NCBI GenBank assembly: GCA_036172665.1
Contig: CM069870.1
Location: forward strand, 21,612,001 to 21,676,000
Direction of reading: 5' to 3'
DNA from: Prosopocoilus inquinatus
Taxonomy: Eukaryota > Arthropoda > Insecta > Coleoptera > Lucanidae
DNA: 64,000 bases
This document shows, one piece after another, positions 55,801-64,000 of the stretch. The notes under the pieces are model-generated. The model made no database searches, was not told the origin of the DNA, and saw only the letters and a list, made by a program, of their open reading frames with translations. Both the position numbers and the translations under genes were made by a program. The first letter of the stretch is position 1, and each line of letters begins with the position of its first letter.

Positions 55801-56820
55801 TGAATAGACTTCAATCACAGTAAATGTTAATCTTCATAAAATGTGAACCAGTACTCTGTCAAACTTAAATATAACGCAACTTAGTTTAGTCCAGACAACA
55901 TTAAACTAAATGCACACACATCTGCGTTATATACAAACATGCATCCAATACGTAACATAATTAAAATAATGTTACGTTCAGCGAAGGTCATAAGCTCGCG
56001 CGTAGATGTCAAACGTTACTCAGCTATCACGTACTGTCGCCACCTTACGTCGGCCGATCAAGTTTCGTATGTGTCGATGGTTGCCAACTGCCGGACGTCC
56101 GTGACTTTAGCGATGCCCTCGCGTATTCTACCTTCGTTGCACTTGAATTGCCTCCGGGATACGATAAGCGATTAAAAAGTGTCAGCGAAATATAATAGAG
56201 CCAGAAGAAAAGCCCGAAACGAGAAAGCGAAAAGGAGAACGGGTCGACCGCTTGGTAAAAGTTGTTTGAAGCAACTCGGCAGGTCTACAGGGCACAAAGA
56301 ATTCCGATAATCACTGTAGTTAATTATAATTTTGCATAAAATTAGCAACAATTTTCGGTACACTTTAACATGTCTGCGTTTTATAACGACGAAATTCCAA
56401 GTAAAGCATGCAGTAGACGCCAGAAAAACTTATGAGCGAGTCAAGATGTGTGACCGATTATAAATTGAAGACACGAGTGCAAAAAAGTATGATGTCGCAA
56501 AATTAGAAATGAGCCTAAACTGCAATTAAAAGTATTCCATTGGAAAATATTTGCTCTTTTTTTGATAGAACTGGTGTCTACTTTTATACTACTATATTAT
56601 CCGTACATTAATTTCCCACATTTATGCCAAAGTTGTCCAAAAAATCAATAAAACTGCTGATTTTAAAAATGCGACTTACAACACCTTCATCCACTCGTGT
56701 CTTCAATTCAGAAATGTGTCACATGACCTCTCGAACCCATTAGAAGCTGTGATAAATGGAAACAGCAGTGTGGCCAACTGACAACCACTGTATCATACCA
56801 TACATGAATTTTATTAAAAA

Positions 56821-57137
56821 AAAACAGGAAATTAAACTGTAACAGTTCGTAAGTAAATGTCATTTAACACGAATTACATCTCCTATACTATTGTCAGGTT
56901 TTGTTGATGGCAAAAACAAAACAAAATGTATTAACCCTTTTAAAGACTCGAATCGGAGCCTAAATAGATAATAAATTTCAAAAAAACAGGAAATTAGACT
57001 GTAACAGTTCGTAAGTAAATTTAACACGAATTACATCTTCTGTATTGTCAGGTTTTGTTGCTGGAAAAAACAAAACAAAATGTATTAGCCCATTTAAAGA
57101 CTCGAACCGGGGTCTGAATAGATAATAAATTTCAAAA
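56821..57137. repeat. Tandem duplication, about 160 bp per unit
   Basis: AAAACAGGAAATTAAACTGTA at 56821 and AAAACAGGAAATTAGACTGTA at 56983, each followed by ACAGTTCGTAAGTAAAT, ATTGTCAGGTTTTGTTG, AAACAAAACAAAATGTATTA and TAAAGACTCGAA. Both units end TAGATAATAAATTTCAAAA. The ACTCGAACCGGGGTCTG part recalls a tRNA B box, so this may derive from a SINE. Confidence 0.75.
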
Positions 57138-57539
57138 GCGCCAATGAATGAATGAATTATTTTCAATACACGGACTGAGGTCGAAAACACATCAATCTAC
57201 TATTGAACCAATAAGAGTCCGGAGTTTTGTGACTAGTCGAACCGTAGCCAAAATGAGTTACTTGTTGCAAGTACGATCCAGCTTTCGAAGCAAGTCTTTA
57301 CGCGACATTATTTGGTCAGTTCTTTTGCTCGGCTAGAGCGAACTCAACGGTACACCAGAATGATAATTTACTTTTTATTTATCAGCAAAGTTCGATAGTT
57401 AATTGGTAATAACGCTTAGCAATTCATCAGAGAATGATAATTAAAGCACATACAGGAATTTCATTTATGAAAAATAATAATAATAACGATAATACAATGC
57501 GTTACAAGTTGCAAATGTATATGAATACAAGTCAGCCAA

Positions 57540-57720
57540 TCAGGGAGCGATTACGAGTCCGTTTACCGAAAGGGGCGGGGCTCGAGCGCACGATTCAGTT
57601 CGAAAACAACCGTTCGATAAGCGCAGTTTTTTCGTCACATCGCACTCACCACTAGCACCAGGAGATCCCACTTTACGGCGACGTCCGCCACGCGCTGATT
57701 CTGCTGGACTTCTTCGCTCT
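57540..57720 (+). promoter_or_regulatory. GC-rich promoter-like block
   Basis: Within an AT-rich intron: CCAAT (57536-57540), a GC-box-like GGGGCGGGGC (57572-57581) and TTCAGTTCG, which fits the insect initiator TCAGT, at about 57595. It stops where the TIR element at 57722 begins. It could be an alternative promoter of the ankyrin gene or of an unrecognised gene; frames on either strand show no domain. Confidence 0.3.
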
Positions 57721-57721
57721 A

Positions 57722-58984
57722 TACAGGGTGATTCAGAATAATCGTCCGACCCGTTAGGAGCGTATTTACTGGGATCATTCAGGTATGAATTTGCAAGAAA
57801 TAAATTAATCAGAGACATTCCAAAAATCAACCTCCCTTGAGTCCAAAATGGAAATTATGATTCATTTCGTATGCATGGATACAGAAGTTCGACGTCCGAA
57901 AGAATGAAATGCGTGTTATACATTTTTTTCGCAGAAAGCTATAAAGAAAAACGTTTTGGCAGTATCGTCAACCTGTGAAAAATTGAACAATTACTCTGTT
58001 GTAACAAAAAAATTCCTTTTCACGGAGAAAGTTTCTATTATGATGAAAAATGCAAAACAAAGCAAAGCAAAATTAATTTCGTTTTTGATTCCACTAGTTA
58101 TCAAATTAATTTGACGCTTTAGCCAGATTTTTCTGCGATAAAAATTATTCCTTTTAAGGACTATTTCACCATACTATCTGGCAACAATGGTAATGTAAAA
58201 TAAACATTTTGTCACAAAGAAAAAGGTTGGAGTTTTGATAAAACGCTGCATTGGCAGAGTATAAGAGAGAAACCACAAAGCCTCTAAAAATCCTCCAAAA
58301 TAATCGGTCTTAATTAAAAAAAAAATGTTCTTCTAAAAATTAATTACTAATTGTAATTTCAAAAATAAAAATCAAGCATGGTAGGAATTATCGGAATTAT
58401 CGCCATCTCTTGACCGAAAGGGAAACCAACTTTATTCAAATTTTCCCTAACAGTATTTGATTTCCGCTGGCCCTTCTCAGCAATATGCTCGGTCTTGTAA
58501 CTTCGCAGTGACTTTAATTTCGAAATGAAATTGAAAATCTTAAATCAAGGGATCGGGTACGGAGCGCCGTCTCTTGACCAAAAATGAAAGCTATTTTTCA
58601 AATGGTGGTTGGTTAACGCGTTAAAGTTGACACTCCCAGTAATAACTTCTGCTTCAGATAATTGACATTTAAAACTAAACGCGTCATAGTGAATTATTTA
58701 GAGCGCCATCTCTTTGTTCAATTATCTACATTTTCTGAAAGAAAAAGAAAGTTTTGTTTCAAGGTAAACGCTAGTATTTCCTTCTAGTCCGCGAGGGTTC
58801 ATTGCTCCTGTAACGCAATAGAGCTGTACCAGTGCCTATCAATCGATTTATATCTGAATCTTCAATGATTTTTATCTTAAGAACCATGCGTACTAGACTC
58901 GTTATGCATAGAGACTTTTTGTTTAATTTCTTCGTGTACTATTTGTGGTTAACGGATTGGAAACTTTGTTTGAATCATCCTGTA
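57722..58984. mobile_element. 1.26-kb non-autonomous TIR element, copy 1
   Basis: Left TACAGGGTGATTCAGAATAA and right end TTTGTTTGAATCATCCTGTA form inverted ends. The block from TTTGCAAGAAATAAATTAATCAG onward and the last 230 bp match 62836-63240. No transposase frame. Confidence 0.8.
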
Positions 58985-59869
58985 TATATCGCTTTTCGAC
59001 AAATTTTGCGGCCCAATAATTTCACCGAAATATGCTTTCTAGGAAACAATACTTCCTCTTGGTTAAAACCAACAGCCAGAGAAATGCACGTTCTTAAATT
59101 ATTCACTAAATTTACTTCGTTCGGTAACATACTTTAAAGTTAAGCAAATATAACCAGAAATGCATATGAAATGTAGTTTCCTTGACTTGAATGATGTTCG
59201 TTTTATATTCAATAAGTTACCTGCGGCTGTCATTCCTATATTTAGGTTGGTGTTAAACTTAAACAAGCAAACAGACTTGAATCAAACCTACATAAAACTT
59301 GTTATTCTACATTAAAAAATAAAATAAAATATGCAGTTTCTTGAATATCTGACGTTTGTTGTTTAAATTTGTTTAAATTGAAAGTAGGTTTTTGATTGGG
59401 ATTAGGTCGTATGCTATACTATTTGCACTAATAAATACGCCATTACCTGCGCTATTAAATCTTTTTCTTCCGGAAATTAATTTGTGTAATCAACGGTAGT
59501 TTTATTATCAATCACTATCGGCAGCAGAGAATTTAAATTAGTCGTTTCCCATTTCCGCTGAACCTAATTAACGGCGTAAGTGAAGCATGTTGAGTTGATA
59601 TGAAGAAATCCAGGCGTCTGTTTCTTCTTGATCGGGTTTCTCGAAACTTCGATGGAAAGGTTGTCATTAACTCGATGAATGGCCGTTTATTAATTTCGCA
59701 GTTGTTTGCGATAAATTGCACCCAATAAGACTTGTGCAATTAACTATTTCTGTTTGCTGTGGAACACTGAAACAAAAATAAAAATACATTAAAAAAAAAT
59801 TAAAATAAAAAAAGTACCGGATGCAAATTAAACACGACTTTCCAACTCACCTGGGTGTATACAAATAAG
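58985..59869. other. Intronic stretch
   Basis: No element ends and no recognised exon. 59520-59730 is less AT-rich with an open frame on the minus strand of no recognised family. Confidence 0.4.
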
Positions 59870-60075
59870 CAGGGAAAAGAATTCAGGCCACTTAGTGTTG
59901 GGCGCTTTTTACGCCGAATGTAGTACTTACTCCCGCCACCTTTCTGCGGCCTCCGATGCGATAAATCGAATTGTTATTGAGTGGGAGTGCAATGCGTTAT
60001 GGGCGAGGCTGATAGAGTCCGAGTACTAAATTTTCGTACCGTTCGCGGAACAAGTGGCCTGAATTCTTTTCCCTG
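59870..60075. mobile_element. hAT-type MITE, CAGGGAAAAGAATTC ends, copy 2
   Basis: Inverted ends CAGGGAAAAGAATTCAGGCC / complement ending TTTTCCCTG, flanked by an exact 8-bp duplication CAAATAAG (59862-59869 and 60076-60083). Interior collinear with 35770-35965, with an inserted GC-rich piece (CTCCCGCCACCTTTCTGCGG) and a missing CGAGCGTTCGCA-type piece. Confidence 0.92.
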
Positions 60076-60266
60076 CAAATAAGATTCAATTCTATTTAGT
60101 TTACTTATTGGCTTTGTTCTTTCGTTGAATAATTATGTTTTAATTGCGAAATTAAATAACTTGAAATAAATCGTTTAGTTAGAAAAATTATCTATTTGGT
60201 CAAAATGAATTAAAATTTTATAAGGAATATTAAAAGATTTCTTTAGTAGAACTCTTGCTTATCATA

Positions 60267-61588
60267 TACAGGTTGTCCCAACAGTGCTTCCCAACAGGCT
60301 ACATCTCGATAATTACTGTTGGCTAGATTTTTTTTGTTTAAATATTATAGACAAACGATATTATATGAGGACGGAGCTACAATAAACATTCTCTCACCAT
60401 TAGTTAGGTCTCTCATTCCTAATGTTCTCTCTTTCTTTCTCGCTTCCCTGACCGCAACAGGCGCTGAAGGTAAACGTCTTAGCTTCCGGGCATTGCATTC
60501 CAATTCGATAAGGACCATGCAAATTATAAGTAACCCTTTACGAGTATCTATTCAGTAAAATGGAACATTCCACTTACCGGGGCCGTTTCCTGGCCCTACC
60601 CACTCCGGGGGCGAAATCTAGAAGCTGTAGCTCCCTCATGATGATGTTGGACACTGGGGAAGTCATCCTCGCACGTTGACTTCTTATCTTCGGATGCATT
60701 ACCCCCCACATTCACCTGTGGGTACAAAACCCACCCCTCCCAATGGATATTAGCATACCTCGCCTCCCGAGCATATGTTCTCAGGATCAGTTGATATCAT
60801 CGACTGCGTGAGTGTCAAGTACCACTCCGTACCAGTCCAATAACATCATCATGTCAGACCTTTCTGTATAGCTCAATGCCTATCACCTGGTCAGGAATGC
60901 AATCAACCGAATTCCCACTCACAATGAATGCAGAATACAGCTAATTGCTTTGCCGGTACCGTGCTCTTCATCGGCGCTGCTTGCACGCCGCGGCAAGAGC
61001 CCCGATACCGTATGCTGGTGCACGGTAGCATTCTCTGGCCAACGCCCCGGATCGCGTCCCGAACAATGTTCTGCTACCAGAATACCTCCGCATAACTCAT
61101 GACTCATGACCCTCAAACCGCATTGCCAATCATGAGAATGTACCGCCCTAACACTTCTGCCAGAACACACCATCTCAGGTTATATTCTGCACACACCCTC
61201 TAGCTAATGCCCGGCAACACACCGCGGCCACCCCGTATATCACCAGGCCCATCCGTGGCCCCGTTTACCGACACGTTTCGCCTTCCGCGCTAGCCCCTGG
61301 GAGACTGCCGTCTCTGCCGTTTCTTTGCTCCCAAGACTAAACACGACCCCATATCATATTACCAAACTAATAACGTAAACAAATATGCTAGTGCTTCAGA
61401 GATATCCCGAGAATGCATAAACTTTCTTAAATTCTAAACTTCTAAAATATACAACTACAACATTACTGAAAATGATTTTATGTTAACGACCTCTGAAATT
61501 TAAAACAAAAATGGCTTGAAACTTTTTTGTGTACCTTGTGGTAATTATCGAGAGTAGCCCGAGGACACACTGTTGGGACACCCTGTAT
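60267..61588. mobile_element. Deleted copy of the TACAGGGTGTCTC palindrome, split by a solo LTR
   Basis: Left TACAGGTTGTCCCAACAGTG and right CACACTGTTGGGACACCCTGTA. Without the LTR only about 50 bp of the left arm and 125 bp of the right arm remain; the right part (GAAAATGATTTTATGTTAACGA, CTTGAAACTTTTTTG) matches 47575-47693 of the complete palindrome. Confidence 0.8.
60317..61462. mobile_element. Solo LTR, copy 2, with TTAC target duplication
   Basis: TGTTGGCTAGATTTTTTTTG ... ACTACAACA, flanked by TTAC (60313-60316 and 61463-61466). 1146 bp against 917 in copy 1; the first 480 bp and the last 60 bp align, and the extra length is mostly the GC-rich 60790-61390 part (ACCGCGGCCACCCCGTATAT and similar). 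The upstream CAATAAACATTCTC has a polyadenylation-signal form. It inserted into an existing TIR element. Confidence 0.85.
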
Positions 61589-61597
61589 GTAGGTAGA

Positions 61598-61781
61598 ATA
61601 TGAAAAATAAAAAAAAAATTAACACGAGCTCAAAACATGAATTTATTACATTCCTTGACGTTTTGCAAACAATTTGTATCAAACTTTCGATAAAGCATAC
61701 AAACCGTTCCGCGTAACGTCAAAGAAGGTAATAACTTCATGTTTTGAGCTCGTACTAAAATGTTTTCATTTTTCATATTCA
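61598..61781. repeat. MITE with GAATATGAAAAAT ends
   Basis: GAATATGAAAAATAA and CACGAGCTCAAAACATGAA on the left mirror TTCATGTTTTGAGCTCGT and ATTTTTCATATTC on the right. About 184 bp. Confidence 0.75.
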
Positions 61782-61904
61782 GCCTAAATATGAAAAAATT
61801 AGGAAATTGAACAACAAAACGAATAATAATAATATTTAAATGTTAGTATAAATATAAATTAAATTAAAGCAAGAAAACACTAACAATAAGTAAATATTGT
61901 CAGA

Positions 61905-61985
61905 AAAATTTCCGCCGCAATCCAGATTCGAACTCCAGTCTTCCGATTGCACGCCAAATAGTTTACGAGGATTAGGATTAGGCTA
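61905..61985 (-). other. tRNA-like fragment, possibly from a SINE
   Basis: On the minus strand GGCGTGCAATCGGAAGACTG followed by GAGTTCGAATCTGG resembles the anticodon-arm to T-arm part of a tRNA, with GTTCGAATC as a B box. The acceptor stem does not close and no A box is obvious, so this is not a functional tRNA gene. Confidence 0.3.
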
Positions 61986-62777
61986 TTCTAATGTGCAGTT
62001 TAAATACTAATAATAAAAATAATACTCTTTATTTCAAAGCAGCATTGTAACAGTTAATTACAAACGGCCTGAAAACGTCAAATACCTACAAAGAAAAAAG
62101 ACTACAACAAAAATTAAAATTTAAACTAAAACAAAATTAAATAAAGAAATAAAAATAATATTTACAGAGAATAAAAATTAATAAAAAGATGTCATCGTCT
62201 AATTGTCGATTATTAGAATAATGTAATGAATATTTTTATTTTCTGATGAAAGGACTTTGAATTTGACAAAAATTATTTTGTCAAGGTCAAGGGTAGTTTA
62301 GTCGTGGATTTAAAATTATTGTCGGAGCCTTTGTGTTATTTGCTGTTAATAGAAAGTCATTTTCCATTTCACGATCTTCCCCTTACCAAAATAATTCTCG
62401 ACGTCTCAATATTAGCAGAAATAAATTAAAACAAATTCTGTAGTAAGTAATAAAACAACCATAAATAATACCATCTTAAAAATTTCTGGTTAGAAGTGTG
62501 ACAATGAAAAACAAAAATGAATCATAAATTTAATCATTATTTCTCGTTTCTGCTGAAAATAGTGAAAATAGGAGAAGAAAAAAGTTTAAAAATCAAATTA
62601 ACTTGTAAAAAAATCGGAAACAAAAGAGAAACAAATTGCAACAAAATACAAGGCATGAAGCGATAAGAAAACAAAAGAACGGCGTGCTGAACGAAAAGCA
62701 ACAGTTTTCCGAACGAATCAAAAAGTTCGTAGAATATAAAAGCAAAAAAAAGCTATTTAAAAATGTCTGTCATCCTC

Positions 62778-62820
62778 GCATTTATCTGATTTTTAGAGAT
62801 AGTAAAAATCAGATAAATGC
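62778..62820. repeat. Perfect 17-bp hairpin
   Basis: GCATTTATCTGATTTTT, nine-base loop AGAGATAGT, then the exact complement AAAAATCAGATAAATGC. No transposon ends were recognised next to it. Confidence 0.8.
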
Positions 62821-62835
62821 AGAGATATTCTCTCT

Positions 62836-63240
62836 GTGAAATTGCAAGAAATAAATCTATCAGAGGCATTTCAAAAATCAACCTCGTTTGAATCCAAAAT
62901 GAAAACATGATTTATTTCTTACGTATTCACATACAAGTCCGAAATTCGAATGAATTGCGTATTATACATTTTTTTCCGCAGAAAGCCATAAGTAAAAACG
63001 TTTTACAGTTTCATTTCAAGGTAAACGTTACTGTTTCGTTGTATTCCACGCGAGTTCATTGCTCTTGTAACGCAATATAGCTGTACCATTGCCCATCAAC
63101 CAATTAATATCTGAACCTTCAATACTTTTTATCTCAAAAGCTATGGATATTAGACCCCTGCGCATATACACTTTTTCTTTTCTTTCTCTGCGTACTACCT
63201 GTGGTTGACGGGTCGGAGACTTATTTTGAATCACCCTGTA
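62836..63240. mobile_element. TIR element, copy 2, truncated and internally deleted
   Basis: Matches 57791-57955 and then 58755-58984 of copy 1, so about 800 bp of the interior is missing, and the left inverted repeat is absent. The right end TTATTTTGAATCACCCTGTA is intact. Confidence 0.75.
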
Positions 63241-63713
63241 TTTCATTTCTATTTCTGGGAACGAGAATTTAATTTATTTTGAACGCCACAGACTTTCTCA
63301 GGCACGAATTCTCAAAGCTTCCTTTTAAATACGGCAATAAAATTTTAATTTTATGTTAATTAATAACATTGCCAAACGAATACTTGGAGCATTAAGAAGA
63401 AAAAGAAATACGAACGAGCAACCTGTTTTAATTACGTCTCCAGAACTAATTTAGTTTCAGGACAAAATTTTGTAGAGTTGTTTGGTTTGTAGTAATTACG
63501 GTTTGTAGTAATTACGAGTTAGGCTGGCACTACACGTCACGTTTATTATGTCATGTCTTTTAAAATCCCAAATTTGTGAACCTGTTTACCTTGCACTTTA
63601 CATGATTACGCGATTTGTGTTGCAACTTGTAACGCTGATTTTTTTTTAAATTAGTTTATAAGAACACGCAATTTTTTTTTACTACATACTAACTTTTCTA
63701 ATATTCGTTTTAG

Positions 63714-63812
63714 GAAGGAACTACTCCGCTCATATTAGCCGCAGCTAATGGCCATTTGGAATGTGTACGAGAACTGTTGGAACAAGGAGCAGATCCTTGC
63801 GCAAGAAGAGTG
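63714..63812 (+). CDS. ANKRD29: ANKRD29-like ankyrin protein, exon 3
   Basis: Acceptor ATTCGTTTTAG (preceded by the branch sequence TACTAAC), donor GTG|GTAAGT. 99 nt, phase 0 at both ends, encoding exactly one 33-residue ankyrin unit: EGTTPLILAAANGHLECVRE followed by LLEQGADPCARRV. It has the consensus features TTPLILAA, NGHLECVRELLEQGAD. Joined to exon 2 it reads DSKDKEGTTPL across the splice, a normal ankyrin turn. The gene continues beyond the window. Confidence 0.88.
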
Positions 63813-63904
63813 GTAAGTAAGTCGAACTTTTAATACTGTTAACTAATTTATTTAAAGCGACACGTAAACACTAATTTATTTAACGAGGAATATAAAACGC
63901 TTAG

Positions 63905-64000
63905 GGCCAGTTGTACCAAGGAGGTTTAAACTGATGTTCAACTGAACATCTTCTTCCACTTCAAAGTAAACAAATTCTCATAGGATCTTAGGAGGATGTA
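63905..64000. repeat. Probable start of a GTTGCACCAA-type MITE
   Basis: GGGCCAGTTGTACCAAGGAGG with TTTAAACTGATGTTCAAC resembles the ends of the MITEs at 66 and 6000. Cut by the window end, so its other end cannot be checked. Confidence 0.4.

Larger units (their letters stand above)
46169..63713 (+). other. Intron 2 of the ANKRD29-like gene, 17.5 kb
   Basis: From GTACGT at 46169 to TTCGTTTTAG at 63713, with an ideal branch-point sequence TACTAAC near 63688. It contains two palindromes over 1 kb, two solo LTRs, a PLE fold-back, a MITE array and several MITEs, listed separately. No internal coding exon was found between the two ankyrin exons. Confidence 0.75.

Noticed and set aside
61905..61985. 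Functional tRNA gene on the minus strand
   Set aside because: Only a B-box-like part is present; the acceptor stem and A box are missing.
1..64000. CRISPR arrays, bacterial operons, phage modules
   Set aside because: No regularly spaced short direct repeats with unique spacers; gene structure has introns and the elements are eukaryotic.

Overview
The window reads as AT-rich nuclear DNA of an insect, most likely a beetle. The host gene set is sparse and intron-bearing: one ribosomal protein gene, one F-box gene and one ankyrin gene. Everything else is dominated by DNA transposons and MITEs, several bearing TACAGGGTG-type ends, plus Penelope-like retroelements, solo LTRs, fold-back elements and satellites. 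No bacterial operon logic applies. The 'beetle' assignment is an inference from general character, not from a species-specific marker.

Host genes. (1) FBXO7/nutcracker-like F-box gene on the minus strand, two coding exons (34728-34623 and 34058-33256), 302 codons after a phase-consistent splice. (2) RpS21 on the minus strand (coding exons 41004-40955 and 40898 to about 40703), with a probable 5' TOP leader exon near 41.1 kb. (3) An ANKRD29-like ankyrin gene on the plus strand, divergent from RpS21: exon 1 at 41512-41523, exon 2 at 46058-46168, exon 3 at 63714-63812, all phase 0, continuing beyond the window. Its second intron (17.5 kb) holds most of the transposons of the right third. Two isolated GC-rich candidate exons (8124-8297 plus, 26665-26766 minus) are not recognised.

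Region by region. 1-14 kb: MITEs, an internally deleted mariner, A/C-skewed low-complexity blocks and a 0.9-kb TIR element. 14-21.6 kb: T-rich satellite ending in a clear 320-bp higher-order repeat, interrupted by an ATTTAAATCA-rich element which itself carries a Penelope-like element (PLE) arranged as a near-perfect head-to-head inverted duplication. 23-25.5 kb: 240-273 bp A/C-rich tandem repeats. 29.4-30.3 kb: second copy of the 0.9-kb TIR element. 31-36 kb: FBXO7 gene and hAT-type MITEs with 8-bp target duplications. 38.5-40.3 kb: long-TIR fold-back element. 41-64 kb: RpS21/ANKRD29 promoter and giant introns with three palindromes over 1 kb, two solo LTRs with 4-bp target duplications, a second PLE fold-back, a MITE array and a TIR element in two copies.

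Most interesting: two independent PLE insertions (16024-19600 and 51649-51972) have the same architecture: a primary copy that is complete at its 3' end, a mirror copy lacking the last 38 or 41 nt, flanking 14- or 12-bp target duplications, and hammerhead-ribozyme-like motifs in both arms with compensating stem changes between families. In the large one a 13-nt self-complementary pair inside the element sits exactly at the hairpin junction, which points to snap-back self-priming of the cDNA.
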